DNA of 37,300 nt. Origin: Flavobacteriaceae bacterium (lineage in GTDB: Bacteria > Bacteroidota > Bacteroidia > Flavobacteriales > Flavobacteriaceae). Below the pieces are notes generated by a model. It saw only the letters and a program-made list of their open reading frames with translations. It was not told the DNA's origin and did no database searches. Location: the NCBI GenBank assembly GCA_003564185.1, contig PXFS01000067.1, positions 1 through 37,300 of the forward strand, read 5' to 3'. Of this stretch, positions 24,867 through 33,344 are shown in pieces (within the stretch, counting starts at the first letter, position 1; every line of letters starts with the position of its first letter). The translations under genes were made by a program, and so were the position numbers.

Positions 24867-26261
24867 TTGAAACCTCCAAAAATTTTCAAATTATCTGATA
24901 TTACCAAGAGTCTACAAAACATGATTCTTGAGCACTATAATGGTTATTTTTGGATACAAGCTGAAATTGCAAAATTAAATTATTACCCTAGAACAGGGCA
25001 TTGTTTTCCAGATTTAGTAGAACGAAATAGAGGTCAGGTTAAAGCTGAAATAAGATCGGTTATTTGGAATGAACAATTTAAAAAAATCAATAAAAGGTTT
25101 AAGGAAATTGCTAAAACTGAACTCAATGAAGGAATGGAAGTCCTTTTGCGAGGTAAATTAAATTTTCATTCTTCTTACGGTTTCTCCATTCACATTTTTG
25201 CCATAGATCCCCAATTTACATTGGGTAATATGGCCAAGGAAAAGGAAGATAATATCAATCTCCTTAAGAAAAGGGGGCTATTTCAACTTAACAAAAAATT
25301 GCCTTTTCCAGAAATACCAAAAAACTTAGCTATAATCTCCTACAATACTAGTAAGGGGTATGCTGATTTTAATGAGGTGATGCACCAAGAGGCAAAGCGT
25401 TTTTCAATCAATTATCAACTCTTTCCAGCTGTATTGCAAGGTGATCATGCAGCAAAAACAATCTTAGAACAACTTAATTATATTCAAAATAATTGGATTA
25501 AAAAGTTCGATTTAGTCCTAATTATTAGAGGTGGTGGGGGAGATGTTGGAATGAATGCCTACAACAATTATGAACTTTGTAAAGCTATTACTCAGTTTCC
25601 ACTTCCAATTATTACTGGTATAGGCCATTCTACCAACCAAACAATCGCTGAAATGGTTGCTCATACCAATACAATAACCCCAACACAAACAGCTTACTTT
25701 ATAGTTGAACAATTTTATAGCCAAGAAGAAAGACTTCAACAATCCATTAACGGTCTACTCCAGGCTTATCCTAAGTCAATTCAATCAGCCACTATACATT
25801 TAAAGAATATTCAACAATCAATTGATTTTCAGTTGCGACAAAAAAACGAAAATCAAAATAGTATGCTTAGAAATGTACAGTTAAGGATTGATAAGTCAAC
25901 ATTGTATTATTTAAGTAAAACAAAGAAGAACATAGAAAATGCCCAAATTAGTATTCTTCGAAATACAGAAGAAGTCTATGAAAAAGAGAATGATCAATTA
26001 ACACAGGTGAATAAAAATCTCACTTTTTTTCTTAATAATATTTATTTAAAAAATGAATATGCATTAAATTTGATAGCAAATAAAGTTGAATTATCATCAC
26101 CAAATAACTTACTTAAGAAAGGCTATGCAATAATCTCTAGAAAAAATCAAGTTGAAAAAGATGTTCGAAATTTTAAAATTGATGACCTAATTCATGTTAA
26201 GTTGCACAAAGGCGAATTGGAAGCACAGATTAAAAAAATAACAAATTATGAGCAAGATTAA
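24867..26261 (+). CDS. xseA: Exodeoxyribonuclease VII large subunit
   Basis: Nuclease subunit that, with several XseB copies, degrades single-stranded DNA from either end. 464 aa. The N-terminal OB-fold domain appears as YFWIQAEIAKLNYYPRTGHCFPDLVE, followed by the catalytic domain (NLAIISYNTSKGYADF, DLVLIIRGGGG, ITGIGHSTNQTIAEMVAHTN and PTQTAYFIVE) and a long coiled coil (about 290-410) that binds XseB. The start is TTG at 24867, 3 bp after the previous stop; an internal ATG would cut into the OB domain. It overlaps xseB by 14 bp. Confidence 0.95.
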   Translation: MKPPKIFKLSDITKSLQNMILEHYNGYFWIQAEIAKLNYYPRTGHCFPDLVERNRGQVKAEIRSVIWNEQFKKINKRFKEIAKTELNEGMEVLLRGKLNFHSSYGFSIHIFAIDPQFTLGNMAKEKEDNINLLKKRGLFQLNKKLPFPEIPKNLAIISYNTSKGYADFNEVMHQEAKRFSINYQLFPAVLQGDHAAKTILEQLNYIQNNWIKKFDLVLIIRGGGGDVGMNAYNNYELCKAITQFPLPIITGIGHSTNQTIAEMVAHTNTITPTQTAYFIVEQFYSQEERLQQSINGLLQAYPKSIQSATIHLKNIQQSIDFQLRQKNENQNSMLRNVQLRIDKSTLYYLSKTKKNIENAQISILRNTEEVYEKENDQLTQVNKNLTFFLNNIYLKNEYALNLIANKVELSSPNNLLKKGYAIISRKNQVEKDVRNFKIDDLIHVKLHKGELEAQIKKITNYEQD

Positions 26262-26472
26262 ATTATCCTACAAAGAAGCAATTACTGAATTAAATCAAAT
26301 AGTAAGTAAAATTGAAAGTGAAGAAGTAGAGGTAGATGATTTACTAAGCCAAGTTAATCGAGCTACAAGCCTAATCAAGTTTTGTAAAAATAAATTACAT
26401 GGTACGCAAAAGGAAATAAAGGATGCGCTTGAGGAACTTAATGATTTATCTATTGAACCTAACCAAGATTAA
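26248..26472 (+). CDS. xseB: Exodeoxyribonuclease VII small subunit
   Basis: A 74-aa helical protein with the family pattern YKEAITELNQIVSKIESEEV, then DDLLSQVNRATSLIKFCKNK and LHGTQKEIKDALEEL. It binds the coiled coil of XseA. The gene overlaps the end of xseA by 14 bp, the usual arrangement for this complex, and ends 73 bp before a strong bidirectional terminator. Confidence 0.95.
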   Translation: MSKIKLSYKEAITELNQIVSKIESEEVEVDDLLSQVNRATSLIKFCKNKLHGTQKEIKDALEELNDLSIEPNQD

Positions 26473-26545
26473 TTTTGCTTATTCTTGAATATGATTAACT
26501 ATTTATTTGCACATTAATGAGATCATAAAATTGATCTTTTAAAAC

Positions 26546-26581
26546 AAAAAAGGGGTTTAATGTAAATTAGACCCCTTTTTT
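26546..26581. terminator. Bidirectional intrinsic terminator
   Basis: AAAAAAGGGGTTTAAT and ATTAGACCCCTTTTTT form a long stem with one G-U pair and a very short loop. It has A- and T-runs on both sides and lies between the ends of xseB (+) and gap (-), so it can serve both. Confidence 0.9.
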
Positions 26582-26605
26582 AGAAAACTAAACTAACAGA
26601 CTGGT

Positions 26606-28051
26606 TTAGTAATAGGTAAATCTTCTTACTTGAGAGACATATTTAGCCAAGCGAATTACTTGATGTGAATATCCATACTCATTGTCATACCATACATAAA
26701 GCACAACACTAGTACCGTTACTGTGGACTTGTGTAGCATTGCTATCAAATATGCTCGGTGCAGAAGAACCTATAATGTCACTAGAGACAAGTTCATTATC
26801 TATTGAATATTTTATTTGCTCTACTAAATTACCTTCTAATGCATATTTCTTTAAACATGCATTCATGGCCTCTAGGCTAGTCTTCTTCTCAAGATTTAAT
26901 TTAAGAATAGCTAAAGAGCCATTTGGCACAGGAACCCGAATAGCATTGGAAGTCAATTTTCCTTCCAATGCTGGTAAAGCTTTAGACACAGCCTTACCTG
27001 CTCCCGTTTCTGTAATTACCATATTTAATGCGGCAGCACGACCTCTTCTGTACTTGCTATGCATATTATCTACTAAGTTTTGATCGTTTGTATACGCATG
27101 AATAGTTTCTAAATGTCCATCTTTAATACCAAAACTTTCTTCAACAGCTTTAAGTACAGGAGTAATTGCATTTGTTGTGCATGATGCAGCTGAATAAATA
27201 AAATCTTTTTCAGGATTAACGTCATTTTGATTGACACCATGAACAATGTTAGGTACTCCTTTCCCTGGAGCGGTCAATAAAACTCGTTTTGCCCCCTTAG
27301 CCTTTAGGTGTCTTGCTAATGCTGTTTGATCTCTAAATGCACCTGTATTATCAATAACTAAAGCATTTTTTATTCCGTAATTGGTATAATCAATATCTTC
27401 TGGTTGATTAGCAGATATCATATGTACGCTAGTACCATTAATAACCAAACACTTATTTTTGACATCTATATCAACAGTACCATTAAATAGGCCGTGTACA
27501 GAATCTGTTTTTAAAAGAGATGCACGTTTTTCAAGTACGTTTTCGTTTACTTCTCCACGCGTAACAATAGCACGAAGTCGCATTTGAGCTCCTTTACCAG
27601 TTTTTGCCATTAATTCTCTTGCTAACAACCTTCCTATTCTACCAAATCCATACAAGACAACATCTTGAGGATGAATTGGCTCTATATTTTGAGCTGATTT
27701 TAGCTTATTAGAAACAAAATCTGTAGTATCTCCATTGTAATCTTCAGCATGAAATTCGTAACTCAGTTTACCAATATCTATTTTAGATGGAGGTAGATCA
27801 AGGCGAGCAATGGCTTCTGCTAATTCAGAAGTATCAAAAACTGAAATAGGCTTGCCAACAAATTTCCCAGCATAATCATGTAAATTGAGAACTTCACTAA
27901 CATTTTGGTCAATGAGGTTGTTTTTAAAAATCACTAATTCAATAGATTTATCATACCATAAATCATTAATGTTTTTAATGAATTTTACTGCAGCTTTTCT
28001 TTTATCTGCCTGTAGTGCTAATTCCTTTTCGTATAAATCTGGTTGTGACAT
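26606..28051 (-). CDS. gap: Glyceraldehyde-3-phosphate dehydrogenase, long form
   Basis: NAD(P)-dependent dehydrogenase of glycolysis or gluconeogenesis. The chosen ATG at 28051 gives 482 aa; an earlier in-frame TTG at 28087 lies inside the predicted promoter. The usual enzyme is about 330-340 aa; this one has a helical N-terminal extension of about 130 residues (LYEKELALQADKRKAAVKFI...) of unknown function, a build also known from other Bacteroidota. The Rossmann motif GFGRIGRL is at 135-142 and the catalytic cysteine, in AASCTTNAITPVLK, is Cys291. NMVITETGAGKAVSKALP and WYDNEYGYSHQVIRL are also canonical. The convergent xseB and the terminator lie downstream. Confidence 0.95.
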   Translation of the reverse strand: MSQPDLYEKELALQADKRKAAVKFIKNINDLWYDKSIELVIFKNNLIDQNVSEVLNLHDYAGKFVGKPISVFDTSELAEAIARLDLPPSKIDIGKLSYEFHAEDYNGDTTDFVSNKLKSAQNIEPIHPQDVVLYGFGRIGRLLARELMAKTGKGAQMRLRAIVTRGEVNENVLEKRASLLKTDSVHGLFNGTVDIDVKNKCLVINGTSVHMISANQPEDIDYTNYGIKNALVIDNTGAFRDQTALARHLKAKGAKRVLLTAPGKGVPNIVHGVNQNDVNPEKDFIYSAASCTTNAITPVLKAVEESFGIKDGHLETIHAYTNDQNLVDNMHSKYRRGRAAALNMVITETGAGKAVSKALPALEGKLTSNAIRVPVPNGSLAILKLNLEKKTSLEAMNACLKKYALEGNLVEQIKYSIDNELVSSDIIGSSAPSIFDSNATQVHSNGTSVVLYVWYDNEYGYSHQVIRLAKYVSQVRRFTYY

Positions 28052-28084
28052 ATGTAATGTATAAAAACGTTTATTAATTTTTTG

Positions 28085-28092
28085 CAAATTTA
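28085..28092 (-). promoter_or_regulatory. -7 promoter box for gap
   Basis: Minus-strand TAAATTTG matches TAnnTTTG. Transcription would start near 28079, about 27 nt before the ATG at 28051, which supports that ATG over the TTG at 28087. A -33 TTG at normal spacing is not clear. Confidence 0.5.
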
Positions 28093-28148
28093 ATTATTTC
28101 AAACGTTTTCGTAAAACTTATACAGCTAAATAAATAAAAAATGGGCAA

Positions 28149-28177
28149 TAAAAAAACCACCAAAATGGTGGTTTTTG
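28149..28177 (-). terminator. Intrinsic terminator of the 307-aa T9SS protein gene
   Basis: AAAAACCACCA (28152-28162) pairs perfectly with TGGTGGTTTTT (28166-28176) around a 3-nt loop. On the minus strand the stem is followed by a T-run, so it ends the transcript of the gene that stops at 28200. It would also insulate gap. Confidence 0.85.
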
Positions 28178-28199
28178 TAATATAGATAAATAATGTTAT

Positions 28200-29123
28200 T
28201 TATTTAATAATTTTAAAAGAATTATCTCCATTTTCAGTAGCTACTTTTACAATATAAACACCGTTAGCAAAGCTGCTTAAATCAATATTTACATTCTGGC
28301 TATTGTTAAAACGCTCGTTGGCTATTTGTCTTCCTGACATGTCAAAGATTTGAGCATTATCTATATTTACATTGGCCTGCATAAACAATCTATTATTGTT
28401 TACATATTGTACAAAAGCATTTTCTTGCTCAAATTCTTGGTTTGAGAGAGTACCTTCAAAAACTTCGATGTTATCAATTAATGCAGAACCACCAAAATTA
28501 TCATTTACAAATCTAATGTCTAAAAAGTCTACTTCAGTTAATATATCTGATGAAAATATTTCTGTGTCATCTAAAAAGTAGGTAGCAGTTGTAGAAGTCG
28601 TTTCAACTCTTACATTGTACCATACTCCTTCTACCCAAGTTCCTAAACTAGAAAAATCACCATCCTCAACTGCTCTAATAGTTCCATCAAATGCAAAGTC
28701 AACTAAAAAAGCTAAAAATAAGCCTTCTGTGGTTTCTCCTACAGCTGCGAATCTATAATCATTACCGTCATTATCAAAATCGTCTTCAATTTTTACATCA
28801 AAGGATATTGAAGCGCCATTTCTAGCAATTGGGTTATCAAAATTGTAGAAACCACCAATTACTGGACCCTCTTGTGGAGGGAATGCATCTTCTGTTACAC
28901 TTCTAAAGGAGTTAACACCATCAGTAGCATCAGCGTCAGTAATAACTTGATTCTGTACAAATGTTCCTTGCCCATCACCAGTTGAAACCCATCCTTGTTG
29001 ACCATTAATATCTCCTAAAGTGAAACCTTCATCAGACTCAAAAGAAAAGAAGAATGTTGGATCTTCCTGTGCATAAACTAAAGTACCAATCATTAAACTA
29101 AATAATAATGTAATTTTTTTCAT
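28200..29123 (-). CDS. T9SS type A sorting-domain protein, LamG-like, 307 aa
   Basis: Exported surface or secreted protein. The signal peptide is MKKITLLFSLMIGTLVYAQ. The mid-region (about 22-220) looks like a concanavalin A/LamG-type beta-sandwich (FSFESDEGFTLGDINGQQGW, GTWVEGVWYNVRVETTSTT, FVNDNFGGSALIDNIEVFEG), a fold often used for carbohydrate or protein binding. The C-terminus is a type A T9SS sorting domain (VNIDNAQIFDMSGRQIANER, LSSFANGVYIVKV, ending in NSFKIIK). No catalytic residues are evident, so a binding or structural role is likelier than an enzyme. Monocistronic, with a terminator right after it. Confidence 0.88.
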   Translation of the reverse strand: MKKITLLFSLMIGTLVYAQEDPTFFFSFESDEGFTLGDINGQQGWVSTGDGQGTFVQNQVITDADATDGVNSFRSVTEDAFPPQEGPVIGGFYNFDNPIARNGASISFDVKIEDDFDNDGNDYRFAAVGETTEGLFLAFLVDFAFDGTIRAVEDGDFSSLGTWVEGVWYNVRVETTSTTATYFLDDTEIFSSDILTEVDFLDIRFVNDNFGGSALIDNIEVFEGTLSNQEFEQENAFVQYVNNNRLFMQANVNIDNAQIFDMSGRQIANERFNNSQNVNIDLSSFANGVYIVKVATENGDNSFKIIK

Positions 29124-29306
29124 GTTATATGTTTTTAATTTGAGGTAAAAGTATTAAAAAATTATTGTTAATCCCATAAAATGAAAAGAAAAAAAGTTAA
29201 AGTAAATTTAATGAATATTAATAAAATACTAACTATAAATTTTTTTTATAATGTAAACAATACGCTTAATCTATTAAAAGTAGTTTAAATGATTTATAAG
29301 TTGATT

Positions 29307-29334
29307 TTTGTAAGACAAATAAGACTTATATTTG
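29307..29334 (+). promoter_or_regulatory. Promoter for the polyprenyl synthase with almost no leader
   Basis: TTTG at 29307-29310, a 16-nt spacer, then TATATTTG at 29327-29334, followed by CCAAATC and the TTG start codon at 29342. The spacer is slightly short, but the -7 box is exact. The predicted transcript begins 0-3 nt before the start codon. Confidence 0.5.
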
Positions 29335-29341
29335 CCAAATC

Positions 29342-30319
29342 TTGAAAACCGTAGAAAAAATAAAACAACCTATTGCACATGAAATGGAACTTTTTGAAAA
29401 AAAGTTTCAATTGTTCATGTCTTCCCGTGTTGTTCTTCTTAATAAAATCACCCATTTTATTGTCAATAGAAAAGGAAAGCAAATGCGTCCGATGTTTGTT
29501 TTTTTGGTGGCTAAAATGCTTAATAAAGGAGAAGTTAATGATCGGACCTACCGCGGTGCTTCCGTTATTGAGTTAATCCATACAGCAACATTAGTTCATG
29601 ATGATGTGGTTGATGATTCTAACAGAAGACGTGGTTTCTTTTCAATTAATGCCTTGTGGAAAAATAAAATTGCCGTTTTAGTAGGTGATTTTCTTTTATC
29701 AAAAGGTCTTCTATTATCTATTGATAATGACGACTTCGATTTATTGAAAATAATCTCTGTTGCAGTTAGAGAAATGAGTGAAGGGGAGTTGTTGCAAATT
29801 GAAAAAGCAAGACGGCTTGATATTACTGAAGAGATCTATTATGAGATTATTCGTCAGAAAACAGCTACATTAATTGCTGCTTGTTGCAGTCTAGGTGCTG
29901 CTGCAGTAAAACCTGCCTCAGGGCATGTAGAACAAATGCGGTTGTTTGGAGAGCTAATTGGAATGGCTTTCCAAATAAAAGATGATCTTTTTGATTATGG
30001 TGAAAAGCGCATTGGCAAACCAACTGGAATAGATATTAAAGAGCAAAAAATGACATTACCTTTAATCTATACCCTCAACAATTCTTCTCCTAAAGATAAA
30101 AAGTGGTTAATCAATTCAGTAAAAAACCACAATAAGGACAAAAAAAGAGTTCAAGAGGTAATAGCATTTGTAAAAGAAAATGGCGGTTTGGAATATGCAG
30201 TTCGTAAAATGAAAGAATACCAAGCTAAGGCGTTAGCTATTTTAAATACGTATCCAGATAACCAATACAAAGAGTCGTTACAGCTAATGATTGACTACGT
30301 TATTGAAAGAGAAAAATAA
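29342..30319 (+). CDS. Polyprenyl diphosphate synthase
   Basis: Trans-type isoprenyl diphosphate synthase, 325 aa, that adds isopentenyl units to an allylic primer; likely makes the long side chain of menaquinone in this group, but the chain length cannot be read from sequence. The first Asp-rich motif is DDVVDDSNRRRG (residues 87-98) and the second is DDLFD (214-218) inside FQIKDDLFDYG. GKQMRPMFVFLVAKM and KTATLIAACCSLGA are also typical. The TTG start at 29342 gives MKTVEKIKQPIAHEMELFEK, the N-terminus usual for flavobacterial members; the next ATG would remove 15 residues. It converges with the PRiA4-type gene, with 39 bp between stops. Confidence 0.95.
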   Translation: MKTVEKIKQPIAHEMELFEKKFQLFMSSRVVLLNKITHFIVNRKGKQMRPMFVFLVAKMLNKGEVNDRTYRGASVIELIHTATLVHDDVVDDSNRRRGFFSINALWKNKIAVLVGDFLLSKGLLLSIDNDDFDLLKIISVAVREMSEGELLQIEKARRLDITEEIYYEIIRQKTATLIAACCSLGAAAVKPASGHVEQMRLFGELIGMAFQIKDDLFDYGEKRIGKPTGIDIKEQKMTLPLIYTLNNSSPKDKKWLINSVKNHNKDKKRVQEVIAFVKENGGLEYAVRKMKEYQAKALAILNTYPDNQYKESLQLMIDYVIEREK

Positions 30320-30358
30320 GTTTGATTGAATATTAATACCTTAGCAATTCGACTGGTT

Positions 30359-30880
30359 TTAATTCCAACGCTCATCATAACCTAAGTCGTCATTATAGTT
30401 ATCAAAATCGTCATCAAATTCATCTTTGAAATCGTCTAAATCATCAAGCTTTTCTGCTTCAAATTTCTTTTCTGGAGGAGTTTCCGGAAGCTGTCCTTGA
30501 GCAAACATTAGGTTTGGATAATCAGTTGCTTCTTCTGGGTCAATAATATCAGCTAATTCAACATAAAAAGTCCACATGCTTAAAAAGTCATAGACGTAAA
30601 TCATTTTAGTATTTTTTTCGTCTAAAACACTTTCAATTTTAGTTTCATTCATCAACTTCACGTTGTTTAAGCCGTCTGAAACGTCAAAAAGAACAATCTC
30701 TTCGCCTTGATTCCACTCTTCATCACTTAAGTAGAATGAAGCCATTTCTCCACCATCAAATCCAAATGATTGATTGATGACATTATGTAAATCTTCTAAA
30801 TTATCTTCTTTGTGAATTTCAATATCTCTAAAAACTTCGGCTAGAGTATCTAATATTATTCTGATTCTGTAAACTTTCAT
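30359..30880 (-). CDS. PRiA4 ORF3-like protein
   Basis: A 173-aa soluble protein with the PRiA4_ORF3/IS1096 passenger domain: KVYRIRIILDTLAEVFRDIE followed by LEDLHNVINQSFGFDGGEMASFYLSD. The last 40 residues are highly acidic (EAEKLDDLDDFKDEFDDDFD and so on). The family name comes from its first members on a plasmid and an insertion element, but this copy lies as the last gene of a chromosomal operon behind ctaA, 10 bp away, with no transposase or inverted repeat nearby, so it should not be called a mobile element. The molecular function is unknown. Confidence 0.82.
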   Translation of the reverse strand: MKVYRIRIILDTLAEVFRDIEIHKEDNLEDLHNVINQSFGFDGGEMASFYLSDEEWNQGEEIVLFDVSDGLNNVKLMNETKIESVLDEKNTKMIYVYDFLSMWTFYVELADIIDPEEATDYPNLMFAQGQLPETPPEKKFEAEKLDDLDDFKDEFDDDFDNYNDDLGYDERWN

Positions 30881-30889
30881 ATTCTTATT

Positions 30890-31915
30890 TTAAGTTAATT
30901 GAATGTTTCTTTTGCTTTTAATTGCTAATAGCCAAATATACATTTGGGTTCCAAACATTAATGCCGCTAAGATTAAATGACTAGCTTGAGTACCAAATGG
31001 AAAATCGAGATAAAACATTGCAATTCCTGAAATCACCTCAAGTGCAATTATTGCTACTAATGCATTTGTCCATTTGAAGCCTAGGTTTCTTGATTTATTT
31101 AACCACCAGACCATTCCATTAACTAAAACTACTAAAATAGAAAAACTTCTGTGTGCATAAAATAACAATCCAGGGTCATTGATCCAAGCTAATTTACCTT
31201 CACTACCTAATTCTCTGACTAAATCATCAACACTTTGTCTTACTTGTGTTCCCATTACAATTTGAATGAGAGATAGAAATAAACCAAAAAACAAAAGCCG
31301 TGTAAATGTTGCATGATATTTTCTTTCGCTCACTTTTGGGGCAGTTAAGCTTAGTAAATAAATCAGTAGGGCTACTATGATTAAAGCAACCACCATATGA
31401 ATAGTAATTCGTACAGGGAGTAATTCTGAGTAGACTACAGTTGCTCCTAACCAAGCTTGAAAAAGAAGGAGTAAAAGAGTAACTATAGAAACTAAAGGTA
31501 TTTTTTTATTTTCTTTCCACTTCCAAAATGACAAAATAGTCATGATGAGAATGGCAAGGCCTGATAGTGCACCTAGTAAGCGATTGATATATTCAATCCA
31601 TGTGTGGGTTGCATTAAAGGTAGAATAAGAATGTTTTTCATATTTCTTCCAATTATTATAATTGAATGTTTCTGTTGAAGTAAAATTAGATTGGGCAACC
31701 TTTAAGTCTTCTTTGTAGACAATAATTTGGCCTTTGAAGTATTCATCGTTAGCTGCCCATGTAATTTCTTCTTCAGATGTGGGAGGGATGAGATACCCAA
31801 AACACTTGGGCCAATCTGGACATCCCATGCCACTACCTGTCATTCGTACTACTCCTCCTGCAATAATCACTAAATAAATAATAGTTAGTGATATTTTCAC
31901 CCATTTTCTATACAT
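30890..31915 (-). CDS. ctaA: Heme A synthase (COX15/CtaA)
   Basis: Inner-membrane enzyme that oxidises heme O to heme A, the cofactor of aa3-type cytochrome oxidases. 341 aa with eight hydrophobic helices. Typical features are IAGGVVRMTGSGMGCPDWPK in the first helix and loop, with its Cys; the heme-ligand histidines in FNATHTWIEYINRLLGALSG, the second one in TIHMVVA, another in LLFYAHRSF, and QASHLILAALMFG. The chosen start is ATG at 31915; a TTG lies one codon upstream. It overlaps cca by 8 bp. The presence of this gene points to an aerobic, cytochrome oxidase-based respiration; the oxidase genes are not in this window. Confidence 0.94.
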   Translation of the reverse strand: MYRKWVKISLTIIYLVIIAGGVVRMTGSGMGCPDWPKCFGYLIPPTSEEEITWAANDEYFKGQIIVYKEDLKVAQSNFTSTETFNYNNWKKYEKHSYSTFNATHTWIEYINRLLGALSGLAILIMTILSFWKWKENKKIPLVSIVTLLLLLFQAWLGATVVYSELLPVRITIHMVVALIIVALLIYLLSLTAPKVSERKYHATFTRLLFFGLFLSLIQIVMGTQVRQSVDDLVRELGSEGKLAWINDPGLLFYAHRSFSILVVLVNGMVWWLNKSRNLGFKWTNALVAIIALEVISGIAMFYLDFPFGTQASHLILAALMFGTQMYIWLLAIKSKRNIQLT

Positions 31916-33341
31916 CAATATTATTGTTTACTAATCCTAATTCTTCAGCTTTTCTAAACATTAATTTTTTGGCTGCTTCATATTCATTTGGAATGTCTCC
32001 ATCTAAAATAGCTTCTTTAATTGTATTTTTGATTATTCCAATTTCTTTACACGGTTTCAAATCAAAGGTTTGCATTATTTCACTTCCTGAAACAGGAGGT
32101 TGAAAATTTCTTATATGGTCACGTTCTTCTACCTCTTTAATTTTTTTTCTTACTTTCTTGAAATTATTATGGTAACGCTTAAATCTTGCTGGGTTTTTGG
32201 TAGTAATATCTGCTTCACATAAAATCATCAAGTCTTCAAGGTAATCACCAGCATCAAAAATTAAACGTCTAACTGCAGAATCCGTTACTTCTTCATCTAC
32301 TATAGCAATAGGTCTGGAGCTGAGTAGAACCAGTTTTTGGACGTATTTCATTTTATCATTCAATGGCATCTTTAGTCGCTTGAATAATTTGTATACCATT
32401 TTAGCACCAATGAATTCATGCCCATGAAAGATCCAACCGTTTTTTTTATTGAATTTTTTGGTAGGTGCTTTCCCTATATCATGAAGCAAAGCTGCCCATC
32501 TCAGCCATAAGTTGTTTGTTTCTCTAGAAATATTATCCACCACTTCAAGGGTATGCCAAAAATTATCTTTATGGGTTTGGCCTTCAACTTCATCTATACC
32601 CTGTAATTGAGTTAATTCAGGGAGAAATAGTGGAAGTAAATTTGTAGAATGCATCAATTTAATCCCTTTAGACGGTTTTTTAGTCAGCATTATTTTATTG
32701 AATTCACTTACCAATCTTTCTTTGGAAACAATTTTTAAACGTTGATAATTTTCTGAAATAGCATCAAGCGATTTTGTTTCAATTTTAAAATTTAACTGGG
32801 ATGCAAATCGAATTGCGCGCATCATTCGTAATGGGTCATCTGAATAAGTAATTCCTGGCTCAAGTGGTGTTTTTATCAATTTTTGTTGTAAATCTTCTAA
32901 GCCATTAAAAGGGTCTAAAAGCAAACCAAAATTTGCTTGATTTAATTGAAGGGCTAAGGCGTTAATCGTAAAGTCTCTTCGGTTTTGATCATCTTGAAGA
33001 GAACCCGGTTCTACCGCAGGGTTTCTAGAATCTTCTGCATAGGATTCTTTTCTTGCCCCAACAAATTCAATTTCTATATCAAAAGCTTTCAGCATGGCTG
33101 TACCATAACTTTTAAAGACTTGTACTTTTGGATGATGTGGTAGAAGTTCTGCCGTTTTTTTAGCTAGTTCTATACCGCTTCCAATAGCAACAATATCAAT
33201 ATCAAGATCAGTATTTTCTCTTTGCAAAAAGAAGTCTCTCACAAAACCTCCAATAACATAGGCATTGATACCAAGTTGGTCTGCCGCTTGAGTAACATAG
33301 TTAAAAACAGGATGAGTTATGGCTTCTTTGTAATACTTCAT
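31908..33341 (-). CDS. cca: CCA-adding tRNA nucleotidyltransferase with HD domain
   Basis: Adds or repairs the CCA end of tRNAs from CTP and ATP. 477 aa. The class II nucleotidyltransferase head is visible as VIGGFVRDFFLQRENTDLDI (the DxD metal ligands follow in DLDIDIV), then RRDFTINALALQL and DDPLRMMRAIRFASQLNF for the fingers. An HD-type domain with LLHDIGKAPT follows at about 270-340. This matches because the tRNA-Lys gene in this window does not encode its own CCA end. It follows tsaC by 3 bp and overlaps ctaA by 8 bp. Confidence 0.95.
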   Translation of the reverse strand: MKYYKEAITHPVFNYVTQAADQLGINAYVIGGFVRDFFLQRENTDLDIDIVAIGSGIELAKKTAELLPHHPKVQVFKSYGTAMLKAFDIEIEFVGARKESYAEDSRNPAVEPGSLQDDQNRRDFTINALALQLNQANFGLLLDPFNGLEDLQQKLIKTPLEPGITYSDDPLRMMRAIRFASQLNFKIETKSLDAISENYQRLKIVSKERLVSEFNKIMLTKKPSKGIKLMHSTNLLPLFLPELTQLQGIDEVEGQTHKDNFWHTLEVVDNISRETNNLWLRWAALLHDIGKAPTKKFNKKNGWIFHGHEFIGAKMVYKLFKRLKMPLNDKMKYVQKLVLLSSRPIAIVDEEVTDSAVRRLIFDAGDYLEDLMILCEADITTKNPARFKRYHNNFKKVRKKIKEVEERDHIRNFQPPVSGSEIMQTFDLKPCKEIGIIKNTIKEAILDGDIPNEYEAAKKLMFRKAEELGLVNNNIDV

Positions 33342-33344
33342 AAA

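Noticed and set aside
28052-28087. Longer start for gap at the TTG at 28087
   Set aside because: The TTG lies inside the TAAATTTG promoter box, and the ATG at 28051 gives the usual long-form N-terminus.
30359-30880. PRiA4 ORF3 / IS1096 passenger-type protein as a sign of a mobile element
   Set aside because: No transposase, no terminal inverted repeats and no target-site duplication are nearby, and the gene is embedded in a tight housekeeping operon.
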